From: Symbiodinium natans
Lineage: Eukaryota > Sar > Dinophyceae > Suessiales > Symbiodiniaceae
Length of the DNA stretch: 51,135 nt
Reading direction: 5' to 3'
Assembly (NCBI GenBank): GCA_905221605.1
Contig: CAJNDS010002245.1
Span: 206,409 to 257,543, forward strand
The position numbers and the translations under genes were made by a program. Shown here one piece after another: positions 33,955 through 43,528 of the stretch (the first letter of the stretch is position 1; every line of letters starts with the position of its first letter). The notes beneath the pieces are model-generated. The model searched no databases. It was not told the DNA's origin and worked only from the letters and a program-made list of their open reading frames with translations.

Positions 33955-34063
33955 CCTCGCCGGAAACAGTCTTGACAATATTCCATGCGGGAATTTGGTT
34001 CGGCTGGCTCTGGCTTGGCTCGTTTTGACAAAAAGCATTCGGGTGCTGATGGGGGGTTGCCAT
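33955..34063 (-). CDS. candidate minus-strand first exon, unknown product
   Basis: From an ATG at 34063 the minus strand reads MATPHQHPNAFCQNEPSQSQ, continues PNQIPAWNIVKTVSGE, and ends at G|GTGTTC. The polar, Gln/Pro/Asn-rich composition is protein-like. Telomere-type units lie on both sides. No partner exon was identified. Confidence 0.28.
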
Positions 34064-34116
34064 GTCTGCAGACCGTGGCTGCACCCTAAACCCTAAACTT
34101 TCCACTGGTTTAGTAT

Positions 34117-34270
34117 GCCCCCCCCCCCCCCCCCCCCCCCCGAGCCCCGCGACCCGAAAATCCTAGCCTCAAACCCGGACGCTCAGACACCAAACCTGCC
34201 AATCCTGCACCCTCCACCCTAAACCCCTAATTAAACCCTCAACCCTAAACCACATTAAACCCCCCTACGA

Positions 34271-34301
<31 letters not shown>

Positions 34302-34307
34302 AAAAAA
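34117..34307. repeat. poly-C tracts, second followed by poly-A
   Basis: C24 or longer at 34117-34141, and C20 followed by A15 near 34269-34307. C-run then A-run also occurs at 3119-3150, 31741-31762 and 50169-50187. Confidence 0.95.
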
Positions 34308-34865
34308 TCAAACAAAGGTCATGGCTTTGGCCTGAGGCAAAGACTACGTATCCCTCTCTCGACCTAAGCCCGAAAACCCTAAAGCCCTAAAACCCTAAAC
34401 CCTAAGCCCTAAACCCTAAACCCTAAACCACCGAAAAATCTCAACTGGTTGAGGCGAAGAATTTCCCTCTCTCGTGTCCGGCCGCCCTTCGTCCGAGCCC
34501 GAGGGTGCCAATGCTTCGGGCTGAACCATAGGTGGGATGCCCGAGGGCGCTGTGTCTGCTTAGGGGTAGGTCTGTGTTGGGAGACACATTTGTTTCGGTT
34601 TTGGGGCGTCTCGGGGCTTACGGGTATTGGGGTAGCGTGTGTTAGGGGTATTGGGGGCGGGGTTTTACGGTTTGGGGTTAAGGGTTAGGGTTTAGGGTTT
34701 GGGGTTTAGTGTTTCGGGTTTAGGGTTTAGGGTCTAGGGCGATCGAAGCTTGCGTGTAGGAAGTGCCTTGCCTCGGTCCTGCGTTCAAAGTCAAAGCTCA
34801 GGCCACATCTGCGCCAGAGCTGGGTGGCAGGCGGCAACCCTAAACCCTAAACCCTAAACCCTAAA

Positions 34866-34968
34866 CCCTAAGTACTATACTTTAATTTATGTTTTTGGTC
34901 TGGGTTCCAAATCTAGCCACGTATGCCAAAAAAGTATATACTGTTTTTTCCAGGGTCTTCTCCAAAGT
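34866..34968. repeat. MITE-B copy 3, left end abutting telomere-type repeats
   Basis: It reads GTACTATACTTTAATTTATG to CCAGGGTCTTCTCCAAAGTA. Its usual TTTTGGA left terminus is missing; the sequence passes directly from CCCTAAACCCTAA into GTACTATAC. Confidence 0.75.
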
Positions 34969-35060
34969 AGGCAAGCAATGAGTTTTTGTGAATTTCCGGG
35001 TCGGCTCCTTCTGGGATCCTAACTTGGGATCCCCCAACACCCTAAGTCCTAAACCCTAGG

Positions 35061-35104
35061 GTTTAGGGTGTAGGGTTTAGGGTTTAGGGTTTAGGGTTTA
35101 GGGT
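35061..35104 (+). repeat. TTTAGGG tract at the 5' side of the LINE-like element
   Basis: About six units ending at TTTAGGGTGCTGCC, 52 bp before the first in-frame Met of the reverse-transcriptase ORF. Confidence 0.93.
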
Positions 35105-35155
35105 GCTGCCTGTGCACTGAGGCCTAATTCCTTGTATGGACCATGGGAGGGAGGC

Positions 35156-38100
35156 ATGAGGGCGAGTGAAGCTGGTGTTCGCACTAGGGCAAAGGATGAA
35201 TTTGCTCTCAGTATTCTTGCCTGGAATGTTCAAGGAGCATTGAGTTCTGCGGGGGGACTGGAAGCGCATGATCACCGCATTGCTCTACTCACGCAAATGT
35301 TGCATGGACTAGGTGTTTCCATTGCCGTCCTTTCTGAACCGCGGTTTGCTGAAGGGATGCGGTGGCCTCTCTGGACGGGATTTCATTTCCATGGCTTGCG
35401 GACGCAGACACCTGGGTCTGTGGCCGTCTTAGTAGTAGCTGACTTGCAGAAAATTGTGCTTCCCATTTCAGATGTCGGTGATGCCAGGGCCGTCTGGTTG
35501 GAAGCTCGTGTCACTGAGGACAAGCCAGGCTTGTTGATTCTAGCAATGTATGGTCCCCCCTCAAACCACACTGACGCTGAGCGCATTGATTTCCTACAGC
35601 AAAGGCATAGTGAAATGCAGCTTTTGCAGGCGCGCGAGTGTTATCGCAATTGGGAAGTTATTGCTCTTGGAGACTTCAACCTTCATGACGGCTTGCTTTC
35701 TCACAAGGATAGATCTTTGGAGAAACCTGTTGATAGGGTCTTGAAGAATCTCCTCGTTGAGACCGCTCCTTGGGGAATGAACCTTTTGCTGCGAGGGCCT
35801 TTTGATGGGCCTACTCATAAGTCAGAATCCACCATTGATTTAGTTTTTTCTTCTCCTAGAGTTTTGCCTGCTGTGCAGCAACTGGATCGCACAAGCCTCG
35901 ATCTGCGCTCTGATCATAATGCACTTCTCGTCACGAACCTTGGGTTTGTCACTGTGTCAAAGAATTTCTGGGTTGGGAAATCACGCTGGTGCCCTCATGT
36001 TGAGGATTGGGACCGTGCTTTGTCATTGGTCTCTTCATCTCTTGCTTTTGTCATTCACTGGATCTCGGTCGTCCTTCACGACACCTTTATTCGCGATTCT
36101 GTGCTTAATGGGTCCCAACGTGCTCTTAGACAGGCTCTGGTCGACAGGGTCACATGGTGGAGAGCAGCACTTCTGGTTATGGCAGGCCACATGTCTGGCC
36201 TTGCTGTCACTAGTAGGGCAGATGGAGTTAGTGCCGGAACTGCAGAGAAACGGCAAATTGAGCAATTTCTGCTCAACTGGTTTGGTTGTCATTCCTGTGA
36301 TGATCTGTCTAATTGGCAGGAAATTTCTGATTGCATTATCGGTTCCGAGGAGCATTCAAAAGTTCAGCGACTTCTGAAGCTTCAGCAGGAAAACCCAGCA
36401 AAGGCCCAGGCATTCTTGAGCAGTCTGTTGAAGCCCAGACTTCCGCTGCAGCTTGCCATTAGAGAAGATGGCACTGGAAAAATTTTATGTGATGCTGAGG
36501 TCCTGAACACATTGGATAGTAACATTCGCTCGCGACCCTTGGAGGCAGAGGCAGGTGATGAGGAATTCACCGCTGCAGTAAAGGAGCAGGTTCGCAAGTG
36601 TAGGATTGATGCTCAAAAAGAGGTGGGTGACGAACCGCATCTACATGTGTCACAAGATGAGCTTGACAACCACATCAACTCTGTTCTTCAAGCAAAGGCC
36701 TCGCTGCGATTCCCTCGCGCTGTGATTCGATGTAACACAGCGTCAGTCAGACGACTTCATTGTTTGCTTTTAAACTTGTTTTTTGCCTTAGGGTTGGTCC
36801 CCAGCTGCTGGCTTAGAGAGATTTCGCCCGTCCGTAAGCGAGGACCTGCTGTAGTGAGTGATCTCAGCAATCTTCGACCGATCAGCTACACGGATGACCT
36901 CGAGACGTTGTTTGACCTCGTTTGGCTCTCACGGCAAAGGCAGGCACTTGAAACATATGCGGGCGCTGAGCAAGGTGGGGGTCGCGTTGATAGTTCACTT
37001 ATTGCCTTAGGGCTGATTTTGGCCCTGCAGACCCGTTCTGCGTGGCGGCTTCCCTCGTTTCTTCTTAAATCTGACCTTTTGCAAGGTTACGATTTAGCTT
37101 GGAAGGATGCTGTGTTACTACAGGCAAAGTGGGCTGGAGTCAAAGGCTCCTTTTGGCTTTGCCTCGACGCGTCCTTTGTGCATGACCAATGTAGGATCCG
37201 CTTAGGCCCCTTTTTGGGTAGTACCTTATTGCTCCTCGATGCTGGGCTGGGTCAGGGAGGCAGGCGCGCTGTGCATCTCTTCAACACTCTTACGCGAGGT
37301 CTCGCTGAGGAGGTTCTCAGTAGATGTGCTGGCGCAGCAATCGGAGCTAACCCTTTAATGGTTAGACCTTTCCTGGCCGCAACAGAGTTTGAGAGCACGC
37401 ACGTTGCTTGCCGTCCTCCGCTTGTTGACAGAATCACTCGCATGGCAATGGCATCCGTAGGTGCCTGTCTAGAAAATGAATTTGCAACAGCCATGTCTCC
37501 AAGAGCCAACCGAGTTGAAGCTTTGCTGACAATTGACACTGTCTCACCATTGACGCTCGCACTGGTTCAGTTCGTCGACGACGTTTTTTGCCTTCAGTCC
37601 ACGTGTTGGGGACTAAAAAGGGCTTGTCAAAGCCTTGAAGACTTCGCGCGCTTGTGGCGGCATAAGTTTGCTTCTGGAAGAAAGGCCTCGACATTCTTGA
37701 CGATTGGAACCACGGTGCCAGAAAGTTCCTCGCTTGCTCCTGTTGGAGGTTCTCTGCCTTGCCCTGTGGATCGTTTAGGGGTGTTAGGGGTTGTTGTCGA
37801 TGCTGATTTGTCTTTCCTTCCCTTGCTTGAGAAAACCATCGGTGTCCTAGGTGCTGAAACCCAGTCTCTCATCAAGGCAATGCGTGACCTCTCTCTTAGC
37901 ATTCCTCTGCAGCTTGACGAGTTGCAACATAGGGTTGAGGCTAAAGCATTGCACGGAGCAGAAGCCTTGGCCAGTGCTTCTTGTGGATGGCCTGAAGTTG
38001 CTCGAAGGATGAATGTGGCTCACTACAACTCCTTGAAGGCCGTACTTGGAGCTGAGCGCAGTTCCTTGGGAGCCGGGGCCCAGCACAGACTTTTGCTGAC

Positions 38101-38818
38101 TTTGGGGGTTAGGCTTAGGTTAGGCACCAAACTGGCAATTCGCATAGGGACTGCCAGAGCCCGTCTTCTCTCGTTGCCGGTGGACAGCCCGGTGACGGCA
38201 GCCACACAAGGAGCTTTGAGTGTCACTGGTCGGCACTGGCTCACTGACGCACTGCTTGTTCTGGCATCAATTGGCCTTGACCAGACCCTTGGCGCTGATT
38301 GCTTCCTGCCTGTCCCAGGCTCTGACCCCCAAGCTGCGCGTCGGGCTGTCCTGAGGTGGAAGCGTGACGTCTTGCTGCCTGCAGCTTACAGATATGAGCG
38401 CAACTGGTTTCAATCTCAGATATCCGCGCATGATGCTTGGCCTTGGACCTTGCCGCATTGGGACAATAAGAATGCTCTGGATTTCTTGTCCAATCAGTGC
38501 TGGGGAAAGGCCATGTGGCGACATGCAAGGGCCTGGCTTCTTGCCCGCGCCAGCAATCTGCCGCCCTTTGCCGCACTTGGCAGAGCTGATCTAATGGGCA
38601 CTGCGGCTTGTCCACTTGGTGGGAGCCATTGCTCGCTGGAGCATGTTCTGACCTGCGCTCTGGTCATTGAGATGGTGGGGCCTCCTCCGACATCGTGGCC
38701 TACCATCCTGGAGGCAGCTTCGGATGATGCGCCGGCCCGCATTAAGTGGGTTGGCCGTGCAATGGCTGCACTTGTGGCCAGAGAGAAAAAATCCGCCCAG
38801 GGCTCAGTACTTGTGTAA
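35156..38818 (+). CDS. LINE-like endonuclease/reverse transcriptase, intact ORF
   Basis: A 1220-residue non-LTR retrotransposon protein, numbered from the first in-frame ATG at 35156. The APE-type endonuclease shows LAWNVQG (22-28), Glu61 in AVLSEPRF, LGDFN (171-175), IDLVFS and LRSDHN with SDH at 252-254. The reverse transcriptase shows WLREISPVRKRG...LRPISY, EQGGGRVDSS, motif A KSDLLQGYD with Asp640, a motif B-like GLGQGGRRA, and the catalytic motif C FVDD at 806-809. The C-terminus has a CX6CX3HX4C zinc-knuckle pattern from Cys1152. Endonuclease and polymerase Asp/Glu/His residues are present and there is no frameshift, so it may be functional. The ORF is richer in T than the 17-29 kb genes. 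Upstream it is open to a TAG inside the telomere-type tract at 35099. No ORF1, poly-A tail or target-site duplication was seen. Confidence 0.88.
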   Translation: MRASEAGVRTRAKDEFALSILAWNVQGALSSAGGLEAHDHRIALLTQMLHGLGVSIAVLSEPRFAEGMRWPLWTGFHFHGLRTQTPGSVAVLVVADLQKIVLPISDVGDARAVWLEARVTEDKPGLLILAMYGPPSNHTDAERIDFLQQRHSEMQLLQARECYRNWEVIALGDFNLHDGLLSHKDRSLEKPVDRVLKNLLVETAPWGMNLLLRGPFDGPTHKSESTIDLVFSSPRVLPAVQQLDRTSLDLRSDHNALLVTNLGFVTVSKNFWVGKSRWCPHVEDWDRALSLVSSSLAFVIHWISVVLHDTFIRDSVLNGSQRALRQALVDRVTWWRAALLVMAGHMSGLAVTSRADGVSAGTAEKRQIEQFLLNWFGCHSCDDLSNWQEISDCIIGSEEHSKVQRLLKLQQENPAKAQAFLSSLLKPRLPLQLAIREDGTGKILCDAEVLNTLDSNIRSRPLEAEAGDEEFTAAVKEQVRKCRIDAQKEVGDEPHLHVSQDELDNHINSVLQAKASLRFPRAVIRCNTASVRRLHCLLLNLFFALGLVPSCWLREISPVRKRGPAVVSDLSNLRPISYTDDLETLFDLVWLSRQRQALETYAGAEQGGGRVDSSLIALGLILALQTRSAWRLPSFLLKSDLLQGYDLAWKDAVLLQAKWAGVKGSFWLCLDASFVHDQCRIRLGPFLGSTLLLLDAGLGQGGRRAVHLFNTLTRGLAEEVLSRCAGAAIGANPLMVRPFLAATEFESTHVACRPPLVDRITRMAMASVGACLENEFATAMSPRANRVEALLTIDTVSPLTLALVQFVDDVFCLQSTCWGLKRACQSLEDFARLWRHKFASGRKASTFLTIGTTVPESSSLAPVGGSLPCPVDRLGVLGVVVDADLSFLPLLEKTIGVLGAETQSLIKAMRDLSLSIPLQLDELQHRVEAKALHGAEALASASCGWPEVARRMNVAHYNSLKAVLGAERSSLGAGAQHRLLLTLGVRLRLGTKLAIRIGTARARLLSLPVDSPVTAATQGALSVTGRHWLTDALLVLASIGLDQTLGADCFLPVPGSDPQAARRAVLRWKRDVLLPAAYRYERNWFQSQISAHDAWPWTLPHWDNKNALDFLSNQCWGKAMWRHARAWLLARASNLPPFAALGRADLMGTAACPLGGSHCSLEHVLTCALVIEMVGPPPTSWPTILEAASDDAPARIKWVGRAMAALVAREKKSAQGSVLV

Positions 38819-38938
38819 GCTGCTGCTCCCGTCACTCCCGGCCCTCGTTGGCACAAGTGAGGGAACTGTGCTTGAGCTGCCTGCGGGCGCCCAAGATGAC
38901 CCGCATTAGGGTCTCTACATTAACAGAGCCTAACAGAG

Positions 38939-38965
38939 CCTAGGGTTTAGGGTTTAGGGTTTAGC
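38939..38965 (+). repeat. TTTAGGG tract 3' of the LINE-like element
   Basis: Three to four units in the same orientation as those at 35061-35104. Just before it, the direct repeat TAACAGAGCCTAACAGAGCC occurs at 38921-38940. Confidence 0.9.
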
Positions 38966-39034
38966 CCTGAAGCCCAACTACACCCGACCAACTTGGACAT
39001 ATTTGGACATCCAACGGAATACCCCTGAGTCTTC

Positions 39035-39280
39035 ATGGACAAGCTCGTGAGAGCTGGGGAGCAGGTGCTTGTCCACTGCAACGGCGGGCGGCACAGGAGC
39101 CCAGCAGTGTGCGCTGCATACTTGGTCTGGGCTCGGAAAAGGAGCCTGGCCCAGGCTGTAGAGATGGTCGATCCTACGTATCGGCTTTTTATAGAGGCCG
39201 TGGCACGAGAGTTCCCGGCTCTGCCAAAGGCCCGACCCAGAAGACCGAACGAGCCGCTAGGCCCTCGTCTTAAACCCTAG
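39035..39280 (+). CDS. dual-specificity phosphatase-like catalytic exon
   Basis: The frame from the ATG at 39035 reads VLVHCNGGRHRSPAVCAAYL, which contains the protein phosphatase signature HCX5R followed by Ser (Cys-Asn-Gly-Gly-Arg-His-Arg-Ser). A helix-rich region (LAQAVEMV...FIEAVAREFPAL) follows, and the frame stops at 39280. Only the loop and the following helices of the domain are present; the general-acid Asp would lie upstream and is not seen. It is probably the last exon of a larger gene, with an acceptor such as CTGAG just before 39030, behind a TTTAGGG-containing intron. Alternatively it is a fragment carried by the adjacent retroelement, which ends 217 bp upstream. Confidence 0.5.
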   Translation: MDKLVRAGEQVLVHCNGGRHRSPAVCAAYLVWARKRSLAQAVEMVDPTYRLFIEAVAREFPALPKARPRRPNEPLGPRLKP

Positions 39281-39299
39281 GCCAGCTCAGGTCGATGCA

Positions 39300-39875
39300 C
39301 AGAGCTGGCTTTCAAGCAAACCAGGAAACCCAACGGTTGAATTCACCCTAAACCCTTCCCACAATCTTGAACGTTGTTCCTAGGACTTGAATGACTTTCC
39401 ATGGTCGATTTGGATCTAATGAGTCGAGCTTTCTTCCCATTTAGGTCTTTTGTCTCTCCAAGAATCCCTAACTAACCGGTCTTTTTTCACGCGATGTACT
39501 GTTGACAGTATGAATAACAAACCGTTCTACGAGGTTGACGTAGGCAAACTAAGTCAAAGGCCCCTGAATTGCAAACCATGCCAGGTTTGCGGTTCGGCTG
39601 GAATTTCTTTGATAGCCCAGTGGCACCCTTTACACTTTTTTTGGTTGTGGCTTCCCTTCTAAAGTAACCAACCCCAAAAAGGGGTGCCCTCACTAAAAAA
39701 TATGGTTACTGGACTACGAAGATGTTAGGTTCCAAAGCAGTCAAGGGATGCGTTTGTGGGCGACGACTTGTTTGAGCTGCTCGCTCCAGATCAGTTGTGA
39801 GGGTTTAGGGTTTAGGGTTTGGGGCTTTCTTGCAGCAGCTGATAAACCCTAAACGTTTAGGGCTCAGGGTTCCTG
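39300..39875. other. no gene seen
   Basis: The open frame at 39450-39662 has no convincing context. A short TTTAGGG tract lies at 39801-39822. Confidence 0.4.
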
Positions 39876-39940
39876 GTGTAGTACCTTTTTGGCGGTGGTA
39901 TACCAAAAAGCCGTTTAAACGAACCCAAAAGGAACTACAC
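39876..39940. repeat. short foldback element (MITE-E)
   Basis: GTGTAGTACCTTTTTGG at the left is mirrored by CCAAAAGGAACTACAC at the right. A second inner pair, CTTTTTGG and CCAAAAAG, makes a double hairpin. Confidence 0.75.
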
Positions 39941-40374
39941 TTTTGAAGCCTTCAGGCAAGCCCTCAACCCTGAACTCTGGACCCTGGACCCATGTTCGGA
40001 ACCCTAAACCCTAAACCCGAAACCCTAAACCCTAGGCCCTAAACCCTAAACCCTAAACCCTAAACCCCAAAAACCCTAAAACTGAAAGAACATCTCCTCG
40101 CACTCCTGTAGCGCCCAGGAATATTTTTTCAGGAGTTTTAAAGGTCATCCTCGCTACATGGCCTTTTCTTCTCGTTCCTACCTAGCTTCTCTAAGCACCT
40201 AAACCCCCAAGACCCTCGACCCCGCCTAACACCCCTAATTAAACCTTAAACCCTGAACCCTACACCCTAAACCCTAAACTCTAAACCCTAAACCCTGAAC
40301 CCTAAACCCTAAACCCTGAACCCTACACCTGTCCCCCTCCCCCCCCCCCCCTACCCCCCCCCCCTGGGGGGAAG

Positions 40375-40610
40375 GCCTGCATTTGCTGTGCCTGCCGCTG
40401 CAGAGCGCCGAAAGCTTCGGGAAGAGCTCGTGCAGGAGGGTCGGGTTTAGGGTTTAGGGTTTAGGGTTTAGGGTTTAGGGTTTAGGGTTTAGGGTTTAGG
40501 GTTTAGGGTTTAGGGTTTTTTGGGGTGTAGGGCTGATGTAGTGCCAGAAGTTAGCTTCCACAGTCCCTCGGCTCCGAATCTGGCAGTTGCCGAAGCTTCT
40601 TTCATTTGAG
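40375..40610 (+). CDS. candidate two-exon island split by a telomere-type array
   Basis: Exon 40375-40444 reads PAFAVPAAAERRKLREELVQ then EGR, ends at a codon boundary and runs into GTTTAGG units. The next open exon, after TCCACAG at 40564-40610, reads SLGSESGSCRSFFHL and ends at AG|GTCCAG. The join across 40445-40563 is in phase. The first exon has a strong helical, charged composition. Product unknown. Confidence 0.32.
40445..40516 (+). repeat. TTTAGGG telomere-type array
   Basis: About ten GTTTAGG units immediately after a candidate exon. Confidence 0.96.
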
Positions 40611-41193
40611 GTCCAGGGTTTAGGGTTTAGGGTTTAGGGTTTAGGGTGCGCCATGCTGTAAGTCCTAGGATTAGGGGGACCCTTAACAGGGAACCCTTCT
40701 CAACCCTCCTCTCTCTTATACAGGGACCTTTTGAGAGGGTCTATATCCCCGAGGCCCTAAACCCTAAACCCGAAACCCTAAACCCTAAACCCTAAACCCA
40801 TTTTTTCCCCCAAGCAGGACCCCATAAAACACTCAGTCACAGTCCCCTTCGACCCCTCTAAGCCCCTAAGCCCCGACATCCTTAAGCCCCCGCATCCTCA
40901 AGCTGAACTTAGGGTTTAGGGTTTAGGGTTTAGGCTTTAGGGCTTGGGGGAACAGGAGCTTCTGAACAGCTCCTGCTCAGAAGCCACGGTGCGGAGGCTC
41001 GGAGCTTACATCCCCTACTTGGATTTTCATGGGTAGCCCTAAACCCTGAACCCTAGACCCTAAACCCTAAACTTCTAGCTGGGAAGTTGGGATGGTCCCA
41101 CTTATACTAACCGCTGGCAGTCATTTAGCAGGGATGATAGTATCCCCTGGGCTGTTAGTGTAAGGGGGGACATCCCATCTGGGAAGGCTTTAC

Positions 41194-41313
41194 CTACTAC
41201 TGTTTCCTTAAGAACCCCCAAAAAATTCAAAACAAATGTTCTCCTTATAAGGGCAAGAAAGGGGGTTATTCTTTTTTGTTTATTTGGGGGGTGGGGCTCG
41301 TTTAAACAGTAGT
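41194..41313. repeat. MITE-A copy 3
   Basis: CTACTACTGTTTCCTTAAGA at the left is mirrored by CGTTTAAACAGTAGTGG at the right; the core is TTCTCCTTATAAGG. Confidence 0.75.
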
Positions 41314-41390
41314 GGCCTAGCATCATATGGCCCTCATCTGGAGGTTCAAGTTGTGTAACTTGGAGTGATAACCTAAGTTCGGGGTGGGGC

Positions 41391-41414
41391 GGGGGGGGGG
41401 GGGGGGGGGGGGGG
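41391..41414. repeat. poly-G tract
   Basis: A run of 24 G, the mirror of the poly-C tracts elsewhere. Confidence 0.97.
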
Positions 41415-41708
41415 CAGGGTTTTGGAATTCTTCGGGCGCAGGGCTTGGAGGATTTGGGGCCCGGAGCGCCTCACATCGTGCACCCCTGCATTGTGTAGAC
41501 CTTATGGCCACCCAGTCCTCACCAATATCACCAGTGCCCTAAGCCCTAAACAACCCCCGAAACCCTAAACGGCCTAGACCCGAAGCTCAAAAATGAGACT
41601 TCAGGGCCCCAAAACAGACCTCAGGGCCCCTAAACCCTAAACCCTAAACCCTAAACCCCAAACCCTAAACCCTAAACCCCAAACCCTAAACCCTAAACCT
41701 TTATCCAG

Positions 41709-41797
41709 CTGCATCTCCGTGGCAAGAGGCTCCTCGATGCAAGAGCAGATGCTCTTTCCAGCGCATCGGCTGTCACAGGTGCGCGAGTTCTATTTGG
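41709..41797 (+). CDS. candidate exon, unknown product
   Basis: After TTTATCCAG two frames are open: one reads QLHLRGKRLLDARADALSSA and ends at CAG|GTGCGC, the other reads SSMQEQMLFPAHRLSQVREF and runs to the GTTTAGG tract. They cannot be distinguished by eye. Confidence 0.25.
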
Positions 41798-42119
41798 GGT
41801 TTAGGGTTTAGGGGTTTAGGGTTTAGTGTTTAGGGTTTAGGGTTTAGGGTTTAGGACCCCGTCGTAGGTAGGCCCTGATGCCCTTTTTTCTTGGAGGTTT
41901 AGGCCCCCTTGGTAAAACCCCTTAGACCAACAAGGTTTCCCTTTTCATGCCTGGGTTGCTCCTTGTTTCGAGCAGAGTCTAAGGTTTAGGGTTTAGGGTT
42001 TAGGGTTTAGGGTTTAGGGTTTAGGGTTTAGGGTATTGTAGGGCCTGTCAGTGTGCGTGTTTTGCAGGGCTTGGGGTCTGAGGAGAGGGTTTAAGGCTTG
42101 TCCTGCGAGCTTTGGATTG

Positions 42120-42292
42120 GGGTTTAGGGTTTAGGGTTTAGGGTTTAGGGTTTAGGGTTTAGGGTTTAGGGTTTAGGGTTTAGGGTTTAGGGTTTAGGGT
42201 TTAGGGCTTAGGGCTTAGGGCTTAGGGCTTAGGGCTTAGGGCTTAGGGCTTAGGGCTTAGGGCTTAGGGCTTATGGCTTAGGGCTTAGGGCT
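42120..42292 (+). repeat. TTTAGGG array passing into a CTTAGGG array
   Basis: About 12 TTTAGGG units followed by about 12 CTTAGGG units, with a single TTATGG error. The boundary between the two types is clean at about 42205. Confidence 0.97.
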
Positions 42293-42766
42293 TGGCGTGT
42301 GGGATTTACATGGGTCTCAGGTGTTTCAGGGCTCAGATGTGTCGGGCTGAGGTTATACACAGCTGTGCCCCCAAAATCCTAAACACCTTAATCTTTCTAG
42401 ACTCTAAGCCAGAAACTCTCCACAGACAAACCCTTATCCGATGCATTAACTCATAACCCTCCCCCCCTCTGAGAGGAAGCGCCCCCGCAAGAAGCCTAAA
42501 GCTCACACAAAAGCTTAGGCTTTACAGGGTTTGGGGCGTAGGGTTTTGCAGCAACTGGGGCGCCAGGGCTGGGTTGAAGGTTCGTAGAGGCGGTGGTGGT
42601 AGTGGTCGTAGTCATGCCTGGCGCCAGAAAGCACCCTTACCCCACAGGCCGTAACCGTTCGTAACCCTTGGCACCTACCCCAAAACCCTTTCACCAGTCC
42701 TGAAAGCCCTCATGCTGAAGCCCAAATCCTAGAAACCCCTTAAGAGACGAACCCCTAGATCTGTAT

Positions 42767-42882
42767 ACAGTAAACTCCAGAAAGTTGGAACATGGTTTAA
42801 GGATGATTAGAGCTGGGATTCCCTTTAGTATACCCTTCGGGGTACGGTGATAGGGGTGTTCCAACTTTTTGGAGTTTACTGT
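42767..42882. repeat. MITE-D, Tc1/mariner-like termini
   Basis: ACAGTAAACTCCAGAAAGTT at the left is mirrored by AACTTTTTGGAGTTTACTGT at the right, with one mismatch over 25 bp including the adjacent GGAAC/GTTCC. The CAGT terminus, and TA on the left flank, fit Tc1/mariner-type elements. The right flank is TG rather than TA. Confidence 0.8.
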
Positions 42883-42995
42883 GAGCCCTGACCTGCGACC
42901 CCTGACCCTCAAGAACCAACCCTCAGCCCCAAAACCCTAAACCCTAAACCCTAAACCACAAACCCTCAAGCCAAAACAATGTCCTTCCTCTTCAG

Positions 42996-43235
42996 GCGAG
43001 GAAAAATCCGAGGCCGACTGAGCTGACGGTTGTTCGTGCCATCAAGGTTCAAGTAGGGTTTAGGGTTTAGGGTTTAGGGTTTAGGGTTTAGGGTTTAGGG
43101 TTTAGGGTTTAGGGTTTAGGGTTTAGGGTTTAGGGTTTAGGGCTAGGGTTTAGGGTTTAGGGTTTAAGGTTCAAGTTTCAGGGCTTACGCCTTCGATCCC
43201 CTGCTACCTTCCCCCTCCCTACACTTAGTAGCTGA
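42996..43235 (+). CDS. candidate two-exon island, unknown product
   Basis: Exon 42996-43052, after CTCTTCAG, reads ARKNPRPTELTVVRAIKVQ and ends at a codon boundary before GTAGGGTTTAGGG. Exon 43182-43235, after AGTTTCAG, reads GLRLRSPATFPLPTLSS and stops. The intron (43053-43181) is almost wholly TTTAGGG units. Confidence 0.33.
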
Positions 43236-43322
43236 GTGAGTACACTTAAACCCTAAACCCTAAACCCTAAACCCTAAACCCTAGAAAACCCCCTGTAGAA
43301 CTGAAAGTGTGCACTTTTTTGG
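43228..43322. repeat. MITE-C copy 2 with telomere-type repeats inside
   Basis: It has the same ends as the copy at 21317 (GTAGCTGAGTGAGTACACTT and GAACTGAAAGTGTGCACTTT), but the middle is five CCCTAAA units plus a short remnant. Confidence 0.7.
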
Positions 43323-43528
43323 GGCTTCTGAACTCAGCAACGAAGTATAGGAGTTCCGAGAGGCGCAGCCATTTTTTGGGGGGTTAGGCTCCTGCCTCCG
43401 GGGTAGCCCTAAACCCTAAACCCTAAACCCTAGACCCTAAACAGTAGGGGATCCCACATGAAACCGAGGGTTTTCGGGTTAGGGCTGAGCGGTCTGCTGC
43501 TGCCGAAGGAGGCTACTTAAGCTCAATA

